Assembly (NCBI GenBank): GCA_963556255.1
Contig: OY744609.1
Span: 6,549,237-6,613,236 of the forward strand
Source: Allolobophora icterica
Lineage: Eukaryota; Annelida; Clitellata; Crassiclitellata; Lumbricidae
Length of the DNA stretch: 64,000 nucleotides
Direction: 5' to 3'
The first letter of the stretch is position 1, and every line of letters begins with the position of its first letter. Shown in pieces: positions 22,717 through 64,000 of the stretch. The notes beneath the pieces are model-generated. The model worked only from the letters and a program-made list of their open reading frames with translations, was not told the DNA's origin and did no database searches. Made by a program: the position numbers and the translations under genes.

Positions 22717-22935
22717 TACATGGGGAGGGGGATAGAGTAGTGGTAACACTCATGGCCCGGAGAGCATAAGGTACGCGGACCGACCCCCGTAACCCCCCTC
22801 TAGGGCGGCGCCTTGCATGGCTGCCAAACCGTGTGTTTAATTAAGATCTTGATTCTACTGTTATGTTTCAATGTAAACTTACTGCGTCTGTCGGTTTGAA
22901 ATAATAAAGAATATAATTATTATTATACATACATG
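22717..22935 (+). repeat. SINE family S3, uninterrupted copy
   Basis: Head GGATAGAGTAGTGGTAACAC with a degenerate B box, then GCCTTGCATGGCTGCCA, a TTACTGCGTCTGTCGGTTTG body and an AATAAAGAATATAATTATTA tail. It serves as the empty-site reference for the MITE at 28123-28287. Confidence 0.8.
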
Positions 22936-23029
22936 CATACAAACACACATACACATTGACACATTTATCTAGCACAGTGATGTTTCAATCACATATACTT
23001 TTGGAACTCTTTGCATATGTAATTAGTAA

Positions 23030-23290
23030 CTTCTATTGCGCCGGGGTTTAATGAAACTCAGGAACACAGGAACTCTCTGTTTCTGAGCACTCTGCTCAGT
23101 CGCTTGTGTCATTTCGTTCTCAACTCAAAAAACTTCTTTCAAATTGCTCATCTACCATAGGCTGCCTCTCTGTCTTATGGACTGATTTTCTGGATACTCA
23201 CCAGATTACGGCTTGGTTTTGATGTGCCATCGGTTGATGCCTTGTGCATTAGACACCGGCGCAATAGAAGTTACTGATTACATTTACAAC
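23030..23290 (+). mobile_element. LINE 3' end (CR1/L2-like)
   Basis: Decayed end of a reverse-transcriptase ORF (TCAAACTAC-like LKTFLFKLL remnant near 23120-23150), then GATGTGCCATCGGTTGATGC, GACACCGGCGCAATAGAAGT and a TTACATTTACA tail. Collinear with 58370-58545. Confidence 0.65.
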
Positions 23291-23511
23291 ACTACACATC
23301 GAGTAAGTATGTTGATGTTAAGCTTACTTCGTCTCTCTGGAAGTTTCACCTTCACTGTTCTGTTCACACCATCACACGTCCGATAGATCATGGTCAAATG
23401 CACAGACGCTCAGAACAGACCTTCTCCTCCAGTTCCGTTTCTTCCATATATATCTCTCCGTTAAACACCTGACAAACACGTGGCATCACAGCTGACCAGT
23501 GGTACTAATGG

Positions 23512-23645
23512 TAATGGTAAATTTATATGGTGCCACTTCAAGAGACACTCACCAGAGGCGCTCCCGACCTGACACAGTGAAACCACGATCGAACAGTATG
23601 GTCTTCAAGCGTTTGCGGAAAAGAGGCAAGTCAAGTCTCTTCGCT
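23512..23645 (+). repeat. S4 interspersed repeat
   Basis: AATTTATATGGTGCCACTTC, GAGGCGCTCCCGACCTGACA and GGTCTTCAAGCGTTTGCGGA. Confidence 0.75.
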
Positions 23646-23734
23646 ACATAGTGTTCCCAAATCCAGTGTCACATCCAGTGACGAAGGTGGTACTCGTAGG
23701 TAATCGAAGGTAATCGTGACCTCTACATTTTTAA

Positions 23735-24090
23735 AGCGCTACTGTAAAGCCAAGCGCAGGGCACCAGCTTATTCACGAGCGCTGCGTCAAGTCCGAATGG
23801 CACCTAGGCGTAGCTTTGTATTGCGAAGGTGGTGTCCGATCATCACCACTTTCAAGTCACCACCACTTTCAAAAGTGGTGAGTGGTGACAGCGCTATCTT
23901 GGGAAGGGAAAATGGAAGGGGAGGAAGGGAGGAGGGGATTGGTCATCACCACTTTTGTGGGGCAAAGTTACGCCCTGACAGAAGGGTTTGTCCATAGATG
24001 TTCGGTGGAGTTTGGAGTCTGGTTGCCAGAAAGACCAGAGAGAGAAGGTAGTTTACTACTCTTGGAATCCAGATGAGGGAACCCAGACTT
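23735..24090 (+). repeat. Interspersed repeat D
   Basis: AGCGCTACTGTAAAGCC, GCTTATTCACGAGCGCTGCG and, after an insertion of CCACTTT-rich sequence (23830-23960), GTCCATAGATGTTCGGTGGA. Matches 39250-39400. Confidence 0.6.
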
Positions 24091-24108
24091 CTATAAATGA
24101 GTCAATAA

Positions 24109-24580
24109 GAGGCCATCCATATATTACGTACGCAAAAATCCTGGAAAATTGGACCCCTCCCCCTCGCTGTTCGCATGCGAATTTTTCCACCCCCCTGCGT
24201 ACCTACAGTTGACGCACTCCCCCCACCCCAAGACCAGCTGTAGAATGTGTCAGTTACACACTAATACACAGGTCCACGCAGTGACTGTCTGCACTTTAGG
24301 CCAGATTGAAGGATGAGTAATCCATGGACTCACTGTTGAGTTGTGTGATAGTTTAACAGCGTTGAGAGGTAAGGTGGCATACAAGTGACACCTCTCCCAC
24401 AGTCCTACTTCCTCTGGTAGTACCAGACAGCTGGAAGGACTGAACTCTAGCTCACTTGAAGGCCAATCAATTTGTGTACGTACATTATCAGTAGACCCCC
24501 CTCCCCCCCATTCGCAAGCGTACGCAAACACATGCATTTCGATTACCCCCTACATGCGTACGTAATATATGGATGGCCCC
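24109..24580. mobile_element. PIF/Harbinger-like MITE, copy 1 (472 bp)
   Basis: Terminal inverted repeat GAGGCCATCCATATATTACG at the left and the complement of GGGGCCATCCATATATTACG at the right, followed by TACGC on both sides. TSD TAA at 24106-24108 and 24581-24583. No transposase. The TAA target and GGGCCAT-type ends fit PIF/Harbinger; ISL2EU/IS4EU is an alternative. Confidence 0.85.
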
Positions 24581-24679
24581 TAACTTCGCCTATCAGTGTC
24601 GTTTGTTTCGCTGGTGTTTGTGTTGTGTCTGATAGGTTGTTGAGATGGTAATGGTTGTTGATGTCGAACTTGGATAAAT

Positions 24680-24808
24680 TATATAGATTAATATTTAATT
24701 ACAGCGCCCTTTCTTTCAGCCACGGCTGTGCTACGGCGCTATACAAATCGTCTTATTATTATCATTCATTTAATATATATCATCCATATTTAATAAATAT
24801 ATATATAT

Positions 24809-24844
<36 letters not shown>

Positions 24845-24850
24845 ATTCTA
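24680..24850 (+). repeat. Retroelement tail and (TA)n microsatellite
   Basis: ACGGCGCTATACAAATCGTC resembles LINE/SINE tails here, followed by alternating TA repeats at 24795-24845. Confidence 0.55.
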
Positions 24851-25010
24851 AATTTGGGGAATACGATTACGATTATGGCCGGATGGATGCGTTGTGGTCT
24901 AGTGGTTCTAGCCTCCTTGACCGTCCTCCGAGAGTTCTGAGATTCGAATCCCCGCCATGGCAGTAATATTTGTAGAGACGTCGGTTCTACCTGCACCCCT
25001 AACCAACTCA

Positions 25011-25015
<5 letters not shown>

Positions 25016-25100
<85 letters not shown>

Positions 25101-25101
25101 A
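25016..25101 (+). repeat. (TCTA)n microsatellite
   Basis: About 21 tetranucleotide copies, directly followed by an S4 repeat. Confidence 0.97.
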
Positions 25102-25102
25102 A

Positions 25103-25460
25103 ACATTTATATAGCGCCCCTTCAAGGAATCTATTCAGAGGCACTCCCGACCCAGGCCCAGTCAAAAAGAAAATGTCTTAAAAGGAGACTGTAAAAGGAA
25201 CCAGAGAAATCTCTAGGAAGGGAGCGAATCTTAAGAGGTAGATCGTTCCAAACGGCAGGACCAACCACCGATCATATACGATCAGCACACTGTTTGGTGG
25301 AAAAAATGACGACGAGGGAGAGGACTTTGACTAACCCTACCATCTAGAAACCCCTCTGACTTGACGCCGCGCTAGTGAATAAGCTGGTTCCCTGCGCTTA
25401 GACTTCAATTTGCGCTTTACAAGTTTGGAGTTTACGATTGCGATTACGGTCCGTAAATGG
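25103..25460 (+). repeat. S4 repeat followed by reverse D repeat
   Basis: CATTTATATAGCGCCCCTTC and GAGGCACTCCCGACCC at the start. Near 25370-25410, GCTAGTGAATAAGCTGGTTC matches repeat D in reverse. 25460-26130 holds no gene I can support. Confidence 0.6.
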
Positions 25461-26130
25461 CCACAAATGACTGGATTACGTCACCCTCGGAAACTCAAAA
25501 CACACAGAGTAATTATGATTATAGTCATAAGCCAGACACCGGCCCGATAGAAGTTATAAATTAGTATTACGATTACAATTAACATAATAACATTACAATA
25601 ACAGGCCTAACTAAATGTCCCTTACCTTTCGATCTAGTTATTGACGTCCTGTAGCAATCGATATTTAACTTCCTATGCCGATCTGCCATTACATTCGCCA
25701 TTTCAAGCTAACTTTTATTTGTTTATATGACTGTATGCATTACGCCAGCTACCCTAAAGCAGAAATGGGTCGCGCACAAACCGATGACGTAACCAAGGGC
25801 AAACTTATAGCGACTGCCGTCATAGACCACCCCAGCCCCACCCCTTTTTAAATCTCGGGCTAGCACGACCCGTACTCGGAGACCTTATAAATCACGTGAC
25901 ACCCATTCAAACGGGCAGCGGTGGTGAAGGATCTCACCCAATTAATTAATTGCAAAATTTAATGAGCAGGGTCGAAGTCAAATGTGTACATTTACATTTT
26001 ACATTTATGAGCCTAATTCCATGGTCCCGCCATGTCCTTGAATCGTCGGCCAATAGGGAACCAGAGAAGTTAGTCACGTGATATGTTCGCGCGTTCTTAT
26101 TCTGGTGATTAGCATATCAGAGGTCGTTGC

Positions 26131-27514
26131 CAGTGTTGCCAGAGCTGGGGATTTTTCCCTAGATCTGGGGATTTCGGCCTTTGTCTGGGGATCTGGGGAT
26201 TTTTTGGACAAATCTGGGGAAATTTGACTATTTTGATTATTTGCATTGAAAATGTATGTACTTTGTGTGCACTTAGCATTAAAAACTATGTTTCTCTTGT
26301 TTTCTGAACTGTCTCCAAGACAAAATTGCTAAAGCGGAGATATTTTGTCGGCTTTCATGGCAGAACATAGCCTAATATCACAGTATAAATAATTACACAG
26401 TACATCGACTCGTCGCCGCTGCTGCAGTCAGAATGTGTGACATTATAAATAACTAAGCCCCGCCCACTGTAACGACATTATAAATACCTAAGCCCCGCCC
26501 ACTGTCGTCCACCATCTTGAAAGAGACCGTTTACCATGCCGATAAACCGGAAACAATCACATCAAATATTTTTTAAACGTTAAAAACAACATTGAGGACT
26601 ACACGCCGATACACCGCAATCCATCAAATAAAACATTTTTTAAACGTTACAACAACATTTAGGACTTCATTAGAATTAGCAATATTATTTTTAACGTTAA
26701 TTTCAGCTTAAATCTATAATTCAGAAGCTATTTTACAAGGTGGCGTCGTAATCACGTGACGTAATCACGTGACCAGAAAAACTTGTCAACAGCCAGCAAT
26801 GAGAGTCGACGTACTGTGTAATTATTTATACTGTGCTAATATTGCATCATTGCAAACTGATCATTTGATTGAATGTTGTAAGCAGATGTTTCCAGACTGC
26901 ACAACTGCTGACAAAATGTCAGTGAAGCGCAATGTGCCTCCTTGATGCAGTACAGCAGGCATTGCCCATTTTGAGTCGCTTGAAGTAATAAACATTTGTC
27001 TGTGATTCATTTGCACTGTGTGCAAATGCTGCCCGCAACCACCTACCACCTTGGCTTGAAATTTTCATAAGGAATGCCTGTTTCTTTTTGTCGCATAGTA
27101 GTAAAAATAAATCTCCAGTTCCAGTTCATACAAAATGTAGTTCAGGCCCAGAAACCTACAGTTCTGAAGTTTTGTTAAACACGCTGGCTGTCGCGTGAAA
27201 CAGTCATATGATCTTGACGAAACAGAAGTTGTCAATGATTTGTCGACTTGCAAGCCGACTCACTGACAACTTTTGAGTCTTTGACAAGTGACAATTAAAA
27301 AAAATAACAAGTCATTGTTTTTGTTTCCACTGATTTGAAGAATATTTTGTTATTAATGTAACTGTAGGTAAGTATGTTACTGTTAAATAGTGTTCAAATA
27401 TCTCATACCTATCAACGGAGTGCTAATGAAATTGCGTTTGTATAATCTGGGGATTTCTGGGGATTTTTTGGACCGAATTCTGGGGAAATGTGAAAAACCT
27501 CACTGGCAACACTG
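26131..27514. mobile_element. hAT-like element, 1.38 kb, non-autonomous
   Basis: Terminal inverted repeats CAGTGTTGCCAG and CTGGCAACACTG. Perfect 8-bp TSD GTCGTTGC at 26123-26130 and 27515-27522. CTGGGGATTT repeats lie just inside both ends (26146-26222 and 27425-27490). I could not find a convincing transposase in the minus-strand frames 26861-27253. It contains a second element at 26379-26835. Confidence 0.9.
26379..26835. mobile_element. Nested foldback MITE (457 bp)
   Basis: Terminal inverted repeats of about 33 bases starting CACAGTATAAATAATTACAC, with one mismatch. 7-bp TSD CTAATAT at 26372-26378 and 26836-26842. It lies inside the hAT-like element at 26131-27514, so it is younger. It contains a direct duplication of TATAAATA-CTAAGCCCCGCCCACTGT-type sequence and a TAATCACGTGACG duplication (26743-26772). 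Confidence 0.85.
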
Positions 27515-27619
27515 GTCGTTGCTGCTTAGAAAGGAATCAACGAATCTATATTTAGTCCTTGGCAAGGAATGTGTATAAAAGGTCCTTGCGCGATTAGGCA
27601 TCCGCCACTTCTCGTACTC

Positions 27620-27710
27620 GGGTAGTGCCAGTCCCAAGCCTGGATAAAGGAGGAGGACGACGCCGATGATCTTTGTTATTACAGCGTCGTTAAACTGAAA
27701 CTCTAGGCAT
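27620..27710 (+). repeat. Interspersed repeat S5
   Basis: CAGTCCCAAGCCTGGATAAA then GATGATCTTTGTTATTACAG and CGTCGTTAAACTGAAACT. It is the clearest copy of this module. Confidence 0.75.
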
Positions 27711-27991
27711 CCGCGGGTTATTCAATTCTGTCGTTTTTAGGCGTGAAAATAATTTTAATTTTTCACTTTAAATGCCTGCTTTTAAATAACTAAAAGGCAT
27801 ATGTATGTTTTCAAGTTTAGTGAAATCTTCTGGTGTAACTTTTAGAAAGGGGCCCAAGCTTTATACAGGCCATCAAGTCTAAATACGGCTCTATCTACTT
27901 GTACATTGCCGCCTATATTTCTGATTCTTCCCATCGCAGCCGTTTCTATTTCTTCTGCGAACCGGCATTAATTAAAACAATCCCGCCATTA

Positions 27992-28378
27992 GTCTTGGGC
28001 GGGGGATAATGGTAACACTCATGGCCAGGAAAGCAGCAGTACGCGGTTCGATTCCCGCAACCCCCTCGGGCGGGCGCCTTGCATGGCTGCCATAACGTGT
28101 GTTCAGTTAAGATATTGATAATCAGTGTGTAATCTAGACGTCTTTGGGGGGGTAAATTTCCCCCCCCCAGGATTGATGTTTCCCCCCAGAGGCCAGCAAT
28201 ATTGTAATGTAGACACGCGTTGGGGTGGAAAATCCCCCCAGGAAACTTGTTTCCCCCCCCACAAGAGGGGGACTAGATTACAGCCTGATTGATAATTGTA
28301 CGGTCATGTCTCAATGTAATCTTACTGCGTTTGTCGGTTTGGATTAATAAAGAAAAAGATTATTATTAATTAAGGTGG
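27992..28378 (+). repeat. SINE family S3, interrupted by a MITE
   Basis: Head GGGGGATAATGGTAACACTC, B box GGTTCGATTCCCG, GCGCCTTGCATGGCTGCCAT, then the insertion at 28123-28287, then ATCTTACTGCGTTTGTCGGT and an AATAAAG... tail. Confidence 0.85.
28123..28287. mobile_element. 165-bp MITE inserted in an S3 SINE
   Basis: Ends CAGTGTGTAATCTAG and CTAGATTACAGCCTG (13 of 15 bases complementary). Direct repeat ATTGATAAT at 28114-28122 and 28288-28296. The inside has G7/C8-9 runs and can fold back. The S3 copy at 22717-22935 has no insertion at the matching position. Confidence 0.88.
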
Positions 28379-28426
28379 GCATAATAATACATATGTTTAT
28401 CTCGACAGGAATCAAATAATTAAAAA

Positions 28427-28508
28427 ATTTCTGCTTTGGCTGGAATTTGAACCTCCAACCTTACAACTGACAGTCCACCACGCTAACCACTAGACTATTG
28501 AGCACCCT
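28427..28508 (-). repeat. SINE S1 head fragment
   Basis: Reverse copy of the tRNA-like head: TTTGAACCTCCAACC, GACAGTCCACCACGCTAACC and ACTAGACTATTGAGCACCC. Confidence 0.7.
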
Positions 28509-28579
28509 TGACCTGCACATGATAAAAAATTGGAACACTCTCAACCAACATTCGACCTAACCTCCTTAAACGCCTTCCA

Positions 28580-29158
28580 TGCTGTATTTATTCAAACAAT
28601 CACCATTATTAAAATACGCAGTAGTCTATTATACTCGCCAGGATGTTTACTAACTTATCTAATTTCTAATTTTCCTTGCATATTCAATAACTCGTCAAAA
28701 TTCTCAGTTTGATTTGGAAAGACGTGATATTTCGTAATTTCACATAAATCTGACTTACTGGCAAACATCTGTTGATGAGAAAAGGAAATCCTGATTATGT
28801 CGCAACGCAAGAAAAACCCTATTTAACCGCAGGCACTGATAGTCCAGACCCAAAATCAACAGAAAATTCAAAACGTCTTATTCGTTGTACTGAAACTGTC
28901 ACAGTCAACCTCATCGAAACCTATGGATGTCGAAGAAGAAATTAATTTCAACATCGAATTACTCTCGCTTAACAAAAACAAAATCGCGGAAAGCCTTTCC
29001 CGCAAACGCAAAGATCACTGCGAACCTGGTAACGTCTCGACACCCTGATCGTCTTCTTATGCCCTGAAACCCGAGACGGTTAGCAGCCTCACTGCACTTT
29101 CAGAAAGTCGGATAACGTTGAGATATCACAAAAGTCACGCTCTAACTCGAGCGAGGTA
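28580..29158 (-). other. Probable 3' UTR region of the BRWD gene
   Basis: Sequence after the stop codon at 29159-29161. It is AT-rich with no gene. AATAAA on the minus strand (28587-28592) could be the polyadenylation signal; nothing else supports the exact end. Confidence 0.3.
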
Positions 29159-60927
<31,769 letters not shown>

Positions 60928-61150
60928 CCTAACGTGTCCGGATCCGATGCGTATTTTTCAGAAAATCGTCTGGAAAAGAGGAAAAATTAGTTTAAATCGA
61001 CGGATTTTTAACGTTTACCGTCCTTTGCGAAGCGTTAGCGCTCATTGATCGCCATGTTTGAACGAATTCACCACGCCTGATCAGATAACCGTTCGCGGCG
61101 AAAAGTAGCGCCAAAACACTTTACAAATAGCAAACATTAGGCACAGGTAA
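60928..61150 (-). promoter_or_regulatory. Probable BRWD 5' UTR/promoter
   Basis: Directly upstream of the ATG at 60927. A GC/CpG-richer patch at 61020-61125 contains AACATGGCGA on the minus strand (YY1-like, near 61050) and TTTTCGCCGCGAA (E2F-like, near 61095). There is no TATA box. Start site unknown. Confidence 0.4.
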
Positions 61151-62490
61151 ATGACAAAATCCTAAATAAGATTTATTAAACGTAATTTTGTTTTGTAAGT
61201 TAATAACTCAATTGACAATATTAGTGAAAAATAGATATGTTTGCGGCTGAAAATAGTTCCGACCATGTGCTGGCAAAATGTGCCGTCGTATGTGTATAAA
61301 GTGAATTTTCCAAAATTGATGGTATTTGTTCTTCTAATTGTAACTTAATCTTTATATCCAACCTATTCTTTCGGGTTTTTGATTTAGCGGTGGTTTTGGC
61401 AGAGCTTTACTTGTTTGCTAGAACATTGGTGTAATACGGCGATCGGGTGAAATCCTCTTACACAGAATTTTGTAGCGCCGGTACAACTCTTCATGCCTGT
61501 CACCGCAACTTTCGTGGTCAGATCAGCATTAAAATTCATGTTAACTGAAAATCTTGAAACATTATAAAAACATTATTTTATGAGAATAATTACTTATATA
61601 GCCATATGAGTCAGAATTTTCAAAGCAGCCGTTAATTGCTTGGCCCTAGAATCGACTCGTGTACAGGCGTTGTTGATACAGTTTTACTATGTGTCGAAGA
61701 CGGAGATAAAAATAAAAATTGCTGTTTGTACGGATAAGCATATTTAGATTGTTAATGAGTTATTTATAGTTGAACAATGAGAACAGGGTGTAACTCAAAT
61801 CTGGAATGAGTAAATTTATGAACATGATTCTAGCTTTGTACACACACGCAGATTCTCATTTGACAACATTTATGCAGTTTTGCAATTTGTTTTATTCAGA
61901 CACTCATTGAAGTGATGCAGTTGATTTTGAGTTCTAGATTAAGTTAGGAAATCATTAGTTTCATGGTTTTTGAACTGAGATTGCCATAACTGAGATTGAA
62001 ACCACGCTTTGCTTTTGTTCAATCATTTACTATGCATTAACGACAGTAAATGGAATCACTTGAAGTAGATAAACACTGACTTTCTCAGTCCACATTGCAA
62101 CACAAAAATTACATAAAATTTTTGCATAAATTATTGGTCAACTGCACAAACCGCTTACTGTAGTAGTTTGCCTTCAACTCTTCAGCGACTATTGTTGGGA
62201 AAACATATCTGGTGACTCACTTTTTTAGTTTCTAGACAGGCCGATTACACTGGTGTATAGTAAACTTCTTGGTTTGTGCATAACCAGGTTAGGTCATTTG
62301 CCACCACTGCTCTCTGTGTTACCACTTGTCATCACTCCATTGTAAGTTCCTGTGCAAAACTTTACTAACCCAGAATGCAAACCACTTAACATGGAGCTCC
62401 ACAATTGCTCCTATACCCTATCAGAAGAAATTTCTTTTGATCGCCAGCCTGTATGAAGATGGTAATTTTCAGACTGTTGAATAATGTAAG
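61151..62490. other. AT-rich intergenic sequence, nothing recognised
   Basis: No open frame with domain features, no repeat family seen elsewhere in the window, no clear transposon ends. Confidence 0.5.
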
Positions 62491-62491
62491 A

Positions 62492-62792
62492 ATGAAGATG
62501 AAGAAGAAGAGCAGTCCCTTGAGCTAACCTGAGAGACAGCCATGGGCATGAAGTGTTAGCAACTTCATATTCTTAGCCGTGGCATATGAGGGCAGGTGGT
62601 CAGTCCTCTTCCTTGCTGTCTCATCTTCCCTCCAACAATGTATGGTTAGTGTACTCATTATAGCTGAGTTGGGTGGGAAGCGCAGGTAGGGCAGAAATCT
62701 TCAACCACATTTCTGTCCTTGTGGGGATTTGAACCCCTGACCTTCCAGTTGACAGTCCAGCACGCTAACCACTACACACTCGAGCACCCCCG
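62492..62792 (-). repeat. SINE S1, full length (reverse)
   Basis: GAAGATGAAGAAGAAGAGCA, GCCATGGGCATGAAGTGTTA, GGGATTTGAACCCCTGACC, GACAGTCCAGCACGCTAACC and CTCGAGCACCCCC. Confidence 0.92.
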
Positions 62793-63284
62793 AAATTGAT
62801 ATATGGTTACAGCATTGAACCGGACAAAAGTACAAGTTATTAATACTGTTTAATGTGTTTTTCATGAACTGTTCACCATCCAGCCATGCCACTGTACTTG
62901 ATTTTCCTCACTCCTTCCAGTGCCTCGGTCACTGCTCATCTGAAGTTCTGTGATGTGACTGATCCACATTCCAAACTGCACACCATCTTCGAATGGTCTC
63001 AACGCAAAGCTGGTGATGTCCTGCTCTTAGCTTTCCAGTAGCACTTTGGATATTTGTGATGTTACAGTTACAGCATAATCTTACTCTAATGTAAAAGTAT
63101 ACGTTTTTTCGTAGTAACCCTATATGGCCTCGACCCTGTTCATTTTTCAATAAATATATTTGATGAAATTCGTGTATGTGTACTTTTCCACCTTACACAG
63201 ATGTGTATATTTAATTCACTCATTCTCAGAGTGATTTTAACAGACAGTGTAACAACCTTGCTTTGGATTGTGGTAGTGGTAATT

Positions 63285-63500
63285 ATAATTGCAGATTTAT
63301 ATGGCGCCACTTGGAGACTCATCAGAGGCGCTCCCGACCTAACACAATGAAACCACGATCGAACAAAATGGTCTTCAAGCATTTGTGGAAAAAAGGTAAA
63401 GAGAGGTTGAGAAGCTCATGTTGCAGGGTGTTGGGCAGCTTGTTCCAGGAGGATGGACCCACCACAGCAAAACTGCTATGCTGGATCGTGGAAGTCTGAT
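63285..63500 (+). repeat. S4 interspersed repeat, best copy
   Basis: GCAGATTTATATGGCGCCAC, AGGCGCTCCCGACCTAACAC, ATGAAACCACGATCGAACAA, TGGTCTTCAAGCATTTGTGG, GGGCAGCTTGTTCCAGGAGG and ACCACAGCAAAACTGC. SINE-like but with no recognisable tRNA head. Confidence 0.8.
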
Positions 63501-63935
63501 TCTCTTAGATCCTGATTTGGAACAGTACCAAACCACACATGCCTCACTGATTTTGTTTTTTACTGAGCACCTTTGACTAAGCTGATTGTATTTCAAATGA
63601 TTCTCACGACTTTGTTTTCTTTTAGGTGACGAAGAAATCTCGAGATTGCGAATACTTCTGAAGACTGTAGTGAATTTTACTGGCTTCTTGTAGATTTGAT
63701 TTGATTAAGTACTTACCTAAGGAGTCTACACGGCAGCTCTTGTTTGTGTGGTTTTGAGAAATTTATAATTATGTGTTACATGACGAAGATGATGATATTC
63801 GTTTATTGTTTACAAGGTAAACATATGCTGACAAACCACAGCATGGAACAAAGTTAGACAGAGTTTTGAGAAGTAGGTTATGTATAGTGTTCAGGATATA
63901 AAGTCTGTTGTCTTTAACTGGAAGAAAGAGTAATG

Positions 63936-64000
63936 CAGGGTGGGAATTGTCGGGGTTTCCGGGGGTTCAACCCCTAGTATTTCTTAGGACCCCAGTTAAG
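63936..64000 (+). repeat. Interspersed repeat cut by the window edge
   Basis: GCAGGGTGGGAATTGTCGGG and GGGGTTCAACCCCTAGT, a second copy of 8516-8585. Confidence 0.6.

Noticed and set aside
26861..27253. Minus-strand frames inside the hAT-like element as transposase
   Set aside because: No hAT catalytic or hATC motif could be seen, unlike the element at 56838-58210.

Overview
This is a eukaryotic window, very probably from a marine invertebrate bilaterian; the exact phylum cannot be read from it. Genes are split by GT-AG introns. The main gene belongs to an animal family (BRWD/PHIP). The rest is dense in tRNA-derived SINEs, CR1/L2-like LINE 3' ends, short DNA transposons with intact target-site duplications (TSDs), and minisatellites. 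Nothing bacterial or viral is seen.

Layout. 1-1783: repeats and one hAT-like MITE. 1784-4256 (+): a two-exon class A GPCR whose single intron is filled with tandem repeats. 4257-19952: no gene; SINEs, MITEs and a chain of unrelated minisatellites (CA-rich 6.8-7.6 kb; related arrays 9.1-10.4 and 11.5-13.7 kb; 16.6-17.7, 17.7-18.2 and 18.5-19.6 kb). 19953-20990 (-): an intact single-exon gene for a disordered 345-residue protein of unknown function, with a compact CRE/octamer/CCAAT/ETS promoter-like block at 21141-21180. 21.0-29.1 kb: no gene; a 0.75-kb trinucleotide tract, SINEs, a PIF/Harbinger-like MITE and a hAT-like element with a second element nested in it.

29159-60927 (-): one large gene, a complete BRWD/PHIP-family orthologue. 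I reconstructed 35 coding exons by hand. All phases match and they give an open frame of 5,598 nt (1,865 aa): N-terminal PHIP-like region, WD40 propeller, linker, cryptic-Tudor region, two bromodomains, and an acidic/basic tail with the family's C-terminal signature. Its introns hold dozens of SINEs, a piggyBac remnant, a foldback element and a decayed hAT transposon. 60.9-64 kb: probable promoter, then gene-free sequence with SINEs.

The observation most worth following is that tandem arrays repeatedly start exactly at splice sites: the GPCR donor, BRWD donors 7 and 33, and BRWD acceptors 16, 17, 26 and 32. In two BRWD cases the array carries copies of exon-edge sequence plus decoy 3' splice sites. 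Transposon genealogy is also unusually readable, with nested insertions, perfect TSDs and a paralogous copy that serves as the empty site. The genes show no evident functional link. The GPCR is a membrane receptor and the BRWD protein a nuclear chromatin reader/CRL4 adaptor.
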